Shown: piece by piece, positions 53,867-62,004 of the stretch
Layout of the letters: every line of letters starts with the position of its first letter
How positions within the stretch are numbered: the stretch's first letter is position 1
Source: Lentisphaeraceae bacterium
Lineage (GTDB): Bacteria; Verrucomicrobiota; Kiritimatiellia; RFP12; DVOR01
Length of the DNA: 64,000 nt
Direction of reading: 5' to 3'
Assembly: GCA_004555175.1 (NCBI GenBank)
Contig: SFJE01000006.1
Location: 1 to 64,000, forward strand
The notes under the pieces: model-generated
What the model was told of the DNA's origin: nothing
Seen by the model: the letters and a program-made list of their open reading frames with translations, nothing else
The model's database searches: none
Position numbers and translations under genes: made by a program

Positions 53867-55705
53867 TCACGGTTGCAGGGTGATACCCGCCGGCAGCGTC
53901 GGCACCGGCACCTCGTCTGGATACGGCACCCGCTCGCCACTGGCCTGAACACTTGGCATTTGCGCCCGACGTGCGCGCAGGAGCCGCCCCATCTCATCGC
54001 GCAAGGCTTGCGTAATCTCCGGGCGCATTGCAGCAAGGTTGCGGCTCTCGGAGAGGTCGTGCTCCAAATCGTAGAGCTCGAAAGAGCGGTCGCTATGCTG
54101 ATAAATGAGCTTCCAGGCCCCCCGCCGCAAGGCAGAGTAGAAGTTGTAGCTCCGCCCGGCAGGCCCCTCGCCCCACTGATTGGGATAGTGCCACAGCAAC
54201 GCACGGGGCTGCCCATCTTCCCGCACAGTCGCACGCTGCGCACACAGCACCGGCAAAAAGCTCTCGCCATCAATCACCTGCGCCAGCGCGCCGTCGTCGT
54301 AAACACCCGCCGGCGTCTCCGCCAAAGCCTCTGGGAGCGGCACCTGCGCGGCCTCAAGCAAGGTGGGATAGAAGTCCTCGATGATCACCGGCTCATGCGT
54401 AATGCTCCCTGCGGCAATATGCCCGGGCCAACGCACAATCAACGGCTCGCGCGTGCCCCCCTCGTAGCACGATCCCTTCCCGCCCCGCAAGGGAGCATTG
54501 GCCTGCGCCAAGCGCCCCGAGACCGAGAGCCCACCATTATCTGCCATAAAGAGCACCAACGTATTCTCCGCCACCCCCAGCGCCTCGAGCTTATCGAGCA
54601 CCGCGCCCAGCGCATCATCCATCCCCTTGATGAGCGTGCCATAGTTGCGCTCCACCTTGTTCCAGGCCAGCCCATCGTTCGGATTAGGATTTAAGGTGTC
54701 AAGGGCCAAGTCCTGGCTTGCCGAGCGCGAGGCATCCCACGTCGTCTCATCCCCCAATGGCGCATGGAGTGCATAAAGCGCAAAGTAGAGATAGAACGGC
54801 TGATCCGGGTGCGCGGTCACATGGCGTTCCACCGAGCGCAACGCCATATCCGCCAAGGCATCGGTCTGAAAGACATTCCGCTCGTAGTAGCCATTCTCGT
54901 CAAGCCCCGGCGTGGCAAACTGCACATACCCGCTCCCATTGCCATAACGCTTGTCCCCGCGATAGTTGGCCGGGCCGCCAATCTCGCTCCCGGCGATATT
55001 CTCGTCAAACCCGAAGGCCCGCGGATCGGCCCCCGGCGTTGTTGGCGCCTGCGAAGCCTCCTCGTTATAGTGCGACGACCCCGCCCCCCAATGCGCCTTC
55101 CCGCAATGAATCGTGTAATACCCCCGCTCGCGCAACAGCGCCGGGAACGCCTTGGCGCACGTGTAGGGAAGTTGCATCTCATAGTCCACCGCCCCCTCCG
55201 CTGCGCCAAAACTCGGCTGATAATACTTCCCGGAACTGTCGCTTCGCCACGGCGGTTGGCACTGCCCCCGAGGCTGCGTCCCCGCCGGCTGCAATCCATT
55301 GGCCGCCCAACGCGGCGGCGTTAGCCCCTCGCCACTCAGCGTCAAGCGATTCTGCTGATTGACCCCCAGCGTCCAATCCGTCACGCGATGGCGCGCTGCA
55401 TTCATCCCACTCATCAGCGAACAACGCGTGGGCGAGCAGACCGCACAGGCATACGCCTGCGTAAAGAGCATCCCCTCGCGGGCCAGCCGCTCCATATTCG
55501 GCGTGCGATAACGCCGATTCAGACGCGTGGGTACCAACTTCCCGTGGCGATAGAGAAAGGGCTGCGATGTATCCTGCCAGCCCATATCATCCACCATAAA
55601 CAACACGATATTCGGGCGCTTCTCCCCCTGTGCGCCCACAGAAGTCCTCGCTGCCAACCCCGCCACACCGGCGCCCAGCAACTGCAAAAAAGCTCTTCGC
55701 GTCAT
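53867..55705 (-). CDS. Tat-exported sulfatase
   Basis: 612 residues. The Tat signal is TRRAFLQLLGAG. The sulfatase core has metal Asp39/Asp40 (LFMVDDMGW) and the formylglycine site Cys90-Ser-Pro-Thr-Arg94 (CSPTRCSLMSG), so it needs a maturase; one is not in the window. LYFALYALHAPL and ADNGG are also family signatures. Sulfated glycan or other ester substrate is unknown. It is first in a two-gene operon with a secreted protein. Confidence 0.92.
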   Translation of the reverse strand: MTRRAFLQLLGAGVAGLAARTSVGAQGEKRPNIVLFMVDDMGWQDTSQPFLYRHGKLVPTRLNRRYRTPNMERLAREGMLFTQAYACAVCSPTRCSLMSGMNAARHRVTDWTLGVNQQNRLTLSGEGLTPPRWAANGLQPAGTQPRGQCQPPWRSDSSGKYYQPSFGAAEGAVDYEMQLPYTCAKAFPALLRERGYYTIHCGKAHWGAGSSHYNEEASQAPTTPGADPRAFGFDENIAGSEIGGPANYRGDKRYGNGSGYVQFATPGLDENGYYERNVFQTDALADMALRSVERHVTAHPDQPFYLYFALYALHAPLGDETTWDASRSASQDLALDTLNPNPNDGLAWNKVERNYGTLIKGMDDALGAVLDKLEALGVAENTLVLFMADNGGLSVSGRLAQANAPLRGGKGSCYEGGTREPLIVRWPGHIAAGSITHEPVIIEDFYPTLLEAAQVPLPEALAETPAGVYDDGALAQVIDGESFLPVLCAQRATVREDGQPRALLWHYPNQWGEGPAGRSYNFYSALRRGAWKLIYQHSDRSFELYDLEHDLSESRNLAAMRPEITQALRDEMGRLLRARRAQMPSVQASGERVPYPDEVPVPTLPAGITLQP

Positions 55706-55807
55706 TATCCTTGCTCCTTACACATCTTCCGGCACAACGCCGTCAACACACGCTAACCTTTCCATTGCCACTGCGCGCCCCCAAGAGCCCTCACAGTCAA
55801 ACACCCC

Positions 55808-55835
55808 ATATTATCACCACCTCCGGCAAAGTCAA
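55808..55835 (-). promoter_or_regulatory. Sulfatase promoter
   Basis: On the minus strand, TTGACT (55835-55830), 16 nt, TAATAT (55813-55808). The spacer resembles that of the PEP-CTERM promoter (GGTGGT just before the -10). Confidence 0.65.
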
Positions 55836-55965
55836 GACTCTTTCGCAACTTTCCACCCGCTGCGTACACGTGTCGACAGGGCACACGCCGGATACACGCA
55901 AAGCGGGCAAGCAGGAAGGGCGATGACCGCCACAAACCCGCTTACCCATCCCAAGCTACGCTCGC

Positions 55966-56658
55966 TTACGCGCGCTTCCGGCGCAACGCCATCCCGGCCA
56001 CCCCCATCGCCACCAACGCCCACACCGTCGGCTCCGGCACCGTCACCGCCGCAATCGTGGCATCCGCCGCCGTAATCGCCCCGGCATACGCATACACCTT
56101 GTAATCCAACTCAAAGATATCACCCCCGCCAAAGGTCTGACCATAGGCCAGCTTCACCATATTCTTATTAAAAAGCGAATCGAGAGTCCCCGTCGTAGCC
56201 ACCGTCGTAGCCAACTGCTCACCATCCTTATAAACGGTAAGCGACTTCCCGCCACGATCCACCGTCAGCGCCAATAACGAAGCCTTATCCGTCGAAAGCT
56301 TGGCCCCGTTAAGAGGCACAGATGTCGGCTTGACGTTCTCCCCATCCACATTCGGCTTATACTCAAATGACAATGTGCCATCCGCCGCGGCCTTCAGATA
56401 GGCCTGATTCCAGTTCCCCTGTGCAGAGCCCTGGTCATTTACCCCGGAAACGCCCATCAGAAACGCCGAGCCCGTCGGCACCCCCTGGGGAACCAAAATG
56501 GCATATGTGACCACCTGCGACTCCGTCGCCTTAAACCCATCACTCAACGCAAACGCCTTATCGCCCTTACCGGAGGTCAACTGCGTCCAACTAACCGACA
56601 CCGCCTCAAGGCTCATCGCCCCAAGCAACGCTAACACAACAACAAGCACACGCTTCAT
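55966..56658 (-). CDS. PEP-CTERM sorted secreted protein
   Basis: 230 residues. There is a signal peptide (MKRVLVVVLALLGAMSLEA). The beta-rich body resembles LamG-like concanavalin folds (FEYKPNVDG, LTVDRGGKSLTVYKDG). The C terminus is VPEPTVWALVAMGVAGMALR, then RKRA: the PEP motif, a hydrophobic helix and a basic end, the exosortase sorting tag. No exosortase is in the window. GAAAGGAA precedes ATG. It stands alone. Confidence 0.88.
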   Translation of the reverse strand: MKRVLVVVLALLGAMSLEAVSVSWTQLTSGKGDKAFALSDGFKATESQVVTYAILVPQGVPTGSAFLMGVSGVNDQGSAQGNWNQAYLKAAADGTLSFEYKPNVDGENVKPTSVPLNGAKLSTDKASLLALTVDRGGKSLTVYKDGEQLATTVATTGTLDSLFNKNMVKLAYGQTFGGGDIFELDYKVYAYAGAITAADATIAAVTVPEPTVWALVAMGVAGMALRRKRA

Positions 56659-56719
56659 ACTCGGTTCCTTTCACTTGTAATCGTTAAGTTGCCACACTGG
56701 CCACTTCACAATCACGGCT

Positions 56720-56747
56720 TATATATTACCACCCCCCATCGAGTCAA
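56720..56747 (-). promoter_or_regulatory. PEP-CTERM gene promoter
   Basis: On the minus strand, TTGACT (56747-56742), 16 nt, TATATA (56725-56720). Confidence 0.65.
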
Positions 56748-56910
56748 GAGCGTTCCTCGTGTCTCACCCCGTAACACGCCCAACCCCGCAGATTCGCCCT
56801 TCCTTATTAAGGAACACGCGTACGCACACACGCGCGAAAAGACCGGGCTCACAGCCCGGCAACTGACGGCTCTGTTCTCTCCGGCCCGCAGATACCCTAA
56901 AAAAGCAGGC

Positions 56911-57182
56911 CCTACCTTGAGGTGAGGTAGGCCCTAGGCCGAGGTGAGGTAGGCCCTAAGTCGAGGTGAGGTAGGCCCTAGGTCGAGATGAGGTAGGCCC
57001 TAAGTCGAGGTGAGGTAGGCCCTAGGCCTAGGTGAGGTAGGCCCTAGGCCGAGGCGAGGTAGGCCCTAGGTCGAGGTGAGGTAGGGCCTAGGTCGAGGTG
57101 AGGTAGGCCCTAGGTCGAGGTGAGGTAGGCCCTAGGTCGAGGCGAGGTAGGGCCTAGGTCGAGGCGAGGTAGGGCCTATCTC
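56911..57182. repeat. Exact array of twelve 22-bp units
   Basis: Twelve units of GAGGTGAGGTAGGCCCTAGG-type sequence lie between 56919 and 57182 with no insertion or deletion. Variation is limited to a few positions (T/C in GGTGAGG, GCCC/GGCC swaps, AAGTC/GGTC ends). An inverted half-unit CCTACCT (56911-56917) at the left edge can pair with the first unit. The stretch codes for nothing. It lies between the PEP-CTERM gene and pyrF. Confidence 0.95.
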
Positions 57183-57243
57183 GCGTGCGTACGCGCTTTA
57201 TAGTGGAAGCCTGGCGGAGGGCTTGGGAGCGCTCCCCCAACGG

Positions 57244-57476
57244 CCCCCAGTTGTAAAGTAAATCGTGAATTGTCTCCGCAGCAGGGTACCTCGCTTCGCT
57301 CGGCCTTCGCTGTCGCGCGCTCACGCGGGGGGCCGTGGCCCTGCCCCCATTGGCGGACCGCCTCCGGAATCTCCGGAATCTCCAGCTGATCCGGCCCAGA
57401 CTTGTTCGGCCTTCGCCGTGTTGGCATAGCGCCTTCGCTTCGCTCGGCCTTCACGCGAGCGACAGCGAGCACCTTG
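57244..57476 (-). repeat. Interspersed repeat of about 220 bp, copy B (inverted)
   Basis: Read on the minus strand it runs from AAGGTGCTCGCTGTCGCTCG to ACTTTACAACTGGGG, matching copy A at 30610-30821 with internal insertions. No gene is credible in 57183-57540 apart from weak open frames in this repeat. Confidence 0.8.
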
Positions 57477-57551
57477 CGCGCGCGTTCAACGGGTGGTCAT
57501 CGCGTGCCGAGTGCTATTGTGCTATAGTAATTCCTATTGAAAGGAGTTGCT

Positions 57552-58268
57552 ATGGCAGAGTTGATTGTTGCATTGGATGTGCCTTCCAAGGCGGAAGTTG
57601 CGGCGGTGATTGCCCGGTTGGGCGATGCGGTGGATTTCTATAAGGTGGGGCTGGAGCTCTTCTCGGCGGAGGGCCCGGATGTGGTCAAGCTGGTGAAGGA
57701 CGCCGGCAAGCGCGTCTTTTTGGATCTCAAGCTCCACGATATTCCGCGGACAGTTGAGCGCGCGGTGAAGTCTGGCGCCACCTTGGGGGTGGACCTGATG
57801 ACGATTCATTCGACCGGCGGCAAGGCGATGATCCGCGCGGCGGCGGAGGCGGCGGCGACCTTTGGCGCGGCGGCCCCGAAGATCTTGGCGGTGACGGCCC
57901 TCACCTCGCTCGACCAGAGCGACCTCACGGACCTGGGCATCGCCCGCGCAATGGCCGACCAGGTGGAGGCGATGGGTCTGTTGGCCATCACCAATGGCGC
58001 CGATGGCATCGTCTGCTCGCCCAAGGAGGTGGCCAATATGAACCGCGTGCTCGTGCCGGCGGCCGCCGGGCGCAAGGTGGTCTTCGTGACGCCTGGGGTT
58101 CGCCCGGCCGGAGCGGCGGTGGGCGATCAGAAGCGCGTGGCCACGCCGGCAGGCGCGGTGCGCGATGGCTCCACCCACTTGGTTGTGGGCCGCCCCATCC
58201 TGGAAGCGGCCGATCCCGTGGCCGCAGCGCGGGCCATCCGCGCCGAGATGGATAGCGCGCTGGCGTAA
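57552..58268 (+). CDS. pyrF: Orotidine 5'-phosphate decarboxylase
   Basis: The last step of UMP synthesis. 238 residues from ATG 57552 (AAGGAG upstream, and a TATAGT -10 box at 57523-57528). The active-site motif is DLKLHDIPRTV (Lys and Asp pair), with IHSTGG and the phosphate-binding VTPGVRP and VVGRPI. It is in an apparent operon with the next two genes. Confidence 0.95.
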   Translation: MAELIVALDVPSKAEVAAVIARLGDAVDFYKVGLELFSAEGPDVVKLVKDAGKRVFLDLKLHDIPRTVERAVKSGATLGVDLMTIHSTGGKAMIRAAAEAAATFGAAAPKILAVTALTSLDQSDLTDLGIARAMADQVEAMGLLAITNGADGIVCSPKEVANMNRVLVPAAAGRKVVFVTPGVRPAGAAVGDQKRVATPAGAVRDGSTHLVVGRPILEAADPVAAARAIRAEMDSALA

Positions 58269-58277
58269 AGGCGCGCG

Positions 58278-58763
58278 ATGAAGCAGTCGCCGAAGTTCGT
58301 CAGCCGAGGAGAGCGGCTGCATAGACCCACGGAGGAGGAGATGCGTGCGCGTCCTCGTCCGTGGGTTTATCAGTATGTGCCGCCGCGCGAGGGTTTGCCG
58401 CCGGCGAACGAGTTGCCGGTAGATTACGGGATGGAACCGCGCGGTGGCGCGGTGGACGCGGTGCCGATGGCGGCGGCAAATCCGCGCGTCTTGGACGACT
58501 TGATGTCCGCAATGTCCGCGATGACGCCCGAACAGGTGGCAGTGGAGTCCCTCTTGGATGCACTGCTCTCGGGCGAGGAGCGCGCCTTGGTGACGGTGCG
58601 CGCAGTGGAGAAGTACCGGGCGGTGCTGGGGGTGCAGCGGCCGCTCACTGTCTTTGGGCTCAGCCGCCAATTGTTGCCGAAGTTGCGCGCGGCGGCGGCC
58701 GAACGAGGGTTGCGAATGGAGTTTCGCTTTGAGGCCGTGCGGGGAAATGCGGCAGGAAAGTAA
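58278..58763 (+). CDS. Unknown protein between pyrF and waaA
   Basis: 161 residues, 9 nt after pyrF and 15 nt before waaA, so it is translated as part of the operon. It is Arg/Pro/Ala-rich at the N terminus and helical toward the end (AVEKYRAVLGVQRPLTVFGL). No signal peptide and no recognised domain. Confidence 0.6.
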   Translation: MKQSPKFVSRGERLHRPTEEEMRARPRPWVYQYVPPREGLPPANELPVDYGMEPRGGAVDAVPMAAANPRVLDDLMSAMSAMTPEQVAVESLLDALLSGEERALVTVRAVEKYRAVLGVQRPLTVFGLSRQLLPKLRAAAAERGLRMEFRFEAVRGNAAGK

Positions 58764-58778
58764 TCCGGAGAGAATGCG

Positions 58779-60086
58779 ATGAAGTGGCTTATCTATAACT
58801 TTCTCTTTGCCATTGCCTATGTATTGATGATGCCCAAGTTTCTCTTCCGAATGTGCCGGCGCGGGGGCTATGTGAACCGCTTTGCCGACCGTTTTGGGCG
58901 CTACCCCGAGGCCATTCGCGCGCGGTTAAACGATGGCCGCAAGCGCGTGTGGGTGCACGCGGTCTCGGTGGGCGAGGTGGCCGTGGCCGGGCAGTTGATG
59001 GCCGAGATGCGTCGCCAGGCCCCCGGTGTGGCCTTCGTCCTATCGGTGACGAGTAGCACGGGCTGGACGCAAGCCCAGGCGCAGGTGCAGGCGGAGGATG
59101 TGCTCATCTATGGGCCGCTCGACTACCCCGGCTGCGTCCGCCGCGCCCTCAACGCCATCCGCCCGGCCGCCTATGTCATCACCGAAACCGAACTCTGGCC
59201 CAATGTCATTCGCCTGGCGGCCGCACGCGGGGTGCCGATCTACCTGGTCAACGCGCGCATTTCCGACCGTAGTGCCCCCGGCTACCGCCGCCTGAAGAGC
59301 TGGTTCGGCCCGGTGCTCAACCGCCTGACGCGCATCTACGCGCAGTCCGAGCTCGACGCCCAGCGCCTGGTCGATGCCGGCTGCGAGCGCGGCCGCATTG
59401 AGGTCAGCGGCTCAATGAAGTTCGATGTCGCCCGCCGCAACCCCGCCAAAGAGGCCGAGCTGCGCGCCTACCTCGCCGCCGCCGGCTTCGACCCCGCCGC
59501 GCCCATTCTCTTGGGCGGCTCCACCTGGCCGGGCGAAGATGCCTTCCTGCTGGAAGTCTACCGCCGGGCACGTACCGAAGTGCCGGCGCTGCGCCTCATT
59601 CTCGCCCCCCGCCACTTCGAAAAGGCCGGCGAGGTGGAGCGCAACATCGCCGCCGCCGGCTTCCCATGCCTGCGCAAGAGCCGCGTCCCCCAACCCACCG
59701 CGCAACCCGCCGAGACCGTCCTTTTGGCCGACACCACGGGCGAACTCATGGGCTTCTACGGCCTTTCGCAAGTCGTCTTTGTGGGCAAGAGCCTCTGCGA
59801 GCACGGCGCGCAGAATATGATTGAGCCCTGCCTCTGCGGCTGTGCCGTGGCCATCGGCCCGAATACCGAGAACTTCCGCCCCGTAATGAGCGACCTCCTC
59901 GATCAGCAAGCCCTGGTGCAGGCGCCCGACCGTGAAGCCCTCGCCGAGGCGCTCCTGCGCCTTATCCGTTCCGAAGCCGACCGCCGCGCCCTCGGCGCGC
60001 GCGCCACCGCCGCAGTTGAACGCCGCCGCGGCGTCACCCCCCGCCTGGCTTCCGAAATCCTCCGCGCGCTGACATGCGAAGAATAG
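58779..60086 (+). CDS. waaA: 3-deoxy-D-manno-octulosonate (Kdo) transferase
   Basis: Adds Kdo to lipid A at the inner membrane. 435 residues: N-terminal membrane anchor (LIYNFLFAIAYVLMMPKFLF), GT-B fold with VWVHAVSVGEV, and the acceptor/donor region GGSTWPGED, LAPRHFEKAGEVERN and the closing GHNMIEP-type segment (here GAQNMIEPCLCG). It shows the cell makes LPS. It is third in the operon with pyrF. The number of Kdo units added is not evident. Confidence 0.93.
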   Translation: MKWLIYNFLFAIAYVLMMPKFLFRMCRRGGYVNRFADRFGRYPEAIRARLNDGRKRVWVHAVSVGEVAVAGQLMAEMRRQAPGVAFVLSVTSSTGWTQAQAQVQAEDVLIYGPLDYPGCVRRALNAIRPAAYVITETELWPNVIRLAAARGVPIYLVNARISDRSAPGYRRLKSWFGPVLNRLTRIYAQSELDAQRLVDAGCERGRIEVSGSMKFDVARRNPAKEAELRAYLAAAGFDPAAPILLGGSTWPGEDAFLLEVYRRARTEVPALRLILAPRHFEKAGEVERNIAAAGFPCLRKSRVPQPTAQPAETVLLADTTGELMGFYGLSQVVFVGKSLCEHGAQNMIEPCLCGCAVAIGPNTENFRPVMSDLLDQQALVQAPDREALAEALLRLIRSEADRRALGARATAAVERRRGVTPRLASEILRALTCEE

Positions 60087-60107
60087 ATGAGCGGCTCGCC
60101 GCGCGAG

Positions 60108-60137
60108 TCTCCGTCATCTGTCATTTCTCCTCCGTCA
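60108..60137. repeat. Heptamer-repeat element, locus 11 left part
   Basis: TCCGTCATCTGTCAT-type heptamers between waaA and the tRNA-Cys terminator. The right part, of opposite sense, is at 60336-60365 on the other side of the tRNA gene. Confidence 0.6.
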
Positions 60138-60143
60138 TCCAAC

Positions 60144-60183
60144 AAAAAAAACGAGGCTTCCCTTTGCCCAAGGGAAGCCTCGC
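60144..60183 (-). terminator. tRNA-Cys terminator
   Basis: On the minus strand a 13-bp perfect stem CGAGGCTTCCCTT/AAGGGAAGCCTCG is followed by TTTTTTTT. Confidence 0.9.
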
Positions 60184-60188
60184 TAAAA

Positions 60189-60262
60189 TGGAGGCGCGAA
60201 TCGGAGTCGAACCGGTCTAAAAGGATTTGCAGTCCTCTGCCTAGCCGCTTGGCTATCGCGCC
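60189..60262 (-). tRNA. tRNA-Cys (GCA)
   Basis: 74 nt. The acceptor stem is GGCGCGA/TCGCGCC, and the discriminator is U73 followed by encoded CCA, as for tRNA-Cys. The anticodon loop CTGCAAA contains GCA. D arm GCC...GGC. The T arm has one mismatch. A terminator follows at once, and a promoter precedes. Confidence 0.95.
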
Positions 60263-60278
60263 GCTGAAAACGGGGCAT

Positions 60279-60307
60279 AAGATAGCAAAGCTTTTCCGCA
60301 AAGGCAA
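60279..60307 (-). promoter_or_regulatory. tRNA-Cys promoter
   Basis: On the minus strand, TTGCCT (60307-60302), 17 nt, TATCTT (60284-60279). Confidence 0.6.
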
Positions 60308-60335
60308 GCGAAAAATGAAAAGAGGTGAGAGTGGA

Positions 60336-60365
60336 CCGATGACAGATGACAAAACGCGTGGCGCG
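60336..60365. repeat. Heptamer-repeat element, locus 11 right part
   Basis: GATGACA GATGACA followed by AAACGCGTGGCGCG, inverted relative to the left part at 60108-60137. Confidence 0.6.
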
Positions 60366-60432
60366 ACTGGCCCATCGACGGCCGAAAGCAGTTCGTTGCG
60401 AGCTCAGCGAGCCACTGTCCGCTTCAGTCCGC

Positions 60433-61197
60433 TCAACGCGCGGGCAGAAAACGCGTACAGGGCTGCTCGCCGCGGGAGACGACGTCGGCCAGGATATTGT
60501 GGCGGAAGCCGTTGGCGATGACCGTCTCGATGCCGCGCGCGGCGGTGGCGCTGGCCACATGGAGCTTGGTGCCCATGCCGCCGCGGCCTTGGGAGGTCTT
60601 GGCGGAGGCCACATGGCTGGCGAGATCTTCGCCTGGGGCGACCTGCGTGATGAGGCGGGAGGCGGGGTCGGCCGGATCGCCCGTGTAGAGGCCATCGATA
60701 GAGGAGAGAATAATGAGCAAGTCGGCCTCAATGAGCTCGGCGAGCTGCCCGGCCAGTTCGTCATTGTCGGTAAACATCAGCGACTCCACGCTCACGGTGT
60801 CATTCTCGTTGATGACCGGGACGATGCCGTAGGCGAAGAAGGCAGAGATGCACTGGCGGATGTTGGCGGTCTGCTCGGCGGTGGCAAAGTCGCACTTGGT
60901 CAGGAGAATCTGGCCGACATCCAGGCCGTCGGCCGAGAAGAGGGTGCGGTAGGTGTCGATGAGGATGGCTTGGCCGACGGCCGAGAGGACCTGCCGGCGC
61001 GCCACGCGCTCAACAGTCTTGGGGAGCGCCACCTGGGCGCGTCCGGCCGCCACGGCCCCAGAGGTGACAATGGCCACCTGGTGCCCCTGCTCGCAGAGCG
61101 CAGCCACTTGGTCGACCAACTCCGCCATTCGGGCAATGCAGAGCCGCCCATCGGCCCGCGCCAGAACATTCGAGCCCACTTTCACAACAATCCGCAT
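60433..61197 (-). CDS. proB: Glutamate 5-kinase without PUA domain
   Basis: Phosphorylates glutamate for proline synthesis. 254 residues from ATG 61197 (GGAGGAGAG upstream): VVKVGSNVL, IVTSGAVAAG, INENDTVSVESLMFTDND and GGMGTKLHVA. The amino-acid-kinase fold is complete, but the C-terminal PUA domain of the E. coli enzyme is absent. It lies 16 nt after proC; proA is not in the window. Confidence 0.93.
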   Translation of the reverse strand: MRIVVKVGSNVLARADGRLCIARMAELVDQVAALCEQGHQVAIVTSGAVAAGRAQVALPKTVERVARRQVLSAVGQAILIDTYRTLFSADGLDVGQILLTKCDFATAEQTANIRQCISAFFAYGIVPVINENDTVSVESLMFTDNDELAGQLAELIEADLLIILSSIDGLYTGDPADPASRLITQVAPGEDLASHVASAKTSQGRGGMGTKLHVASATAARGIETVIANGFRHNILADVVSRGEQPCTRFLPAR

Positions 61198-61213
61198 CTT
61201 CTCTCTCCTCCCC

Positions 61214-61987
61214 TTAGTCAGCCTTCGAGGCCAGGATCCCAGCCACCACCGCGCCGGTAAAGCCGCGCGCTTCCAGCGCATTCAGCCCCCGGATGGTCAG
61301 CCCGCCCGGCGTGCACACACGGTCAATCTCCGCCTCGGGGTGCGAACCATTCTCCAGGACGAGCCGGGCCGCGCCCACCATCGTCTGGGCAAAGATTTCG
61401 CCGGCGGCTTGGGCGCTTAGCCCCATCTGCACCCCGGCCTCCTGGGCGGCGCGCAGAAAGCGTAGCGCGTGAGCAATCCCGCAGCCCGAAAGGGCCGTAA
61501 CGGCCGGAAAGCGCGCCTCCTCCAGCGGCAACGCCAAGCCCAACGCCGCAAGCAACGCGCCGGCGCGCTGCGCGCCCTCGGGCGTCTCGGCAGCATAGGC
61601 CACCACGCCTTCGCCTAGGCTCACGGCCGTATTCGGCATCGCGCGCACCAGCCCCCCCGGCACAGCCGAGCCAAGCGCCTCGCGCAACGCGCCAAGCGTC
61701 ACCCCTGCCGCCACCGAGAGAACCATCGCCCCAGGCGCCAAATGCCCGGCCACCGTGCGTAGCACCTCGGCCACCACGTGCGGTTTGACCGCTAAAATGA
61801 CCCCATCAGCCCCAGCAACGGCCGCGCAGTTATCGGCCAGCACGCGGCATCCAAGCGCCTTCAGGGGCGCCTTATCGGGATGCGGCGTGCCAAAGGTTAT
61901 CGCGTCCGGAGCAAGCACCTGAGCCTTCAGCAGCCCACGGGCCATTGCAAGGCCCATATTGCCGCCCCCAAGGATGGCCAGTTTCAT
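61214..61987 (-). CDS. proC: Pyrroline-5-carboxylate reductase
   Basis: The last step of proline synthesis. 257 residues: Rossmann loop GGGNMGLAM, VILAVKPHV, MPNTAV and the C-terminal signature GSHPEAEIDRVCTPGGLTI (cut here to the core DRVCTPGGLTI). The position between pheA and proB suggests one operon. Confidence 0.94.
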   Translation of the reverse strand: MKLAILGGGNMGLAMARGLLKAQVLAPDAITFGTPHPDKAPLKALGCRVLADNCAAVAGADGVILAVKPHVVAEVLRTVAGHLAPGAMVLSVAAGVTLGALREALGSAVPGGLVRAMPNTAVSLGEGVVAYAAETPEGAQRAGALLAALGLALPLEEARFPAVTALSGCGIAHALRFLRAAQEAGVQMGLSAQAAGEIFAQTMVGAARLVLENGSHPEAEIDRVCTPGGLTIRGLNALEARGFTGAVVAGILASKAD

Positions 61988-62004
61988 CGAAAAATCTCCC
62001 GCGC

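Noticed and set aside
56919..57182. CRISPR array
   Set aside because: Units abut without spacers, and no cas gene is near.
60433..61197. Frameshifted PUA domain after proB
   Set aside because: The frame closes normally and no PUA-like sequence follows; PUA-less ProB is known.
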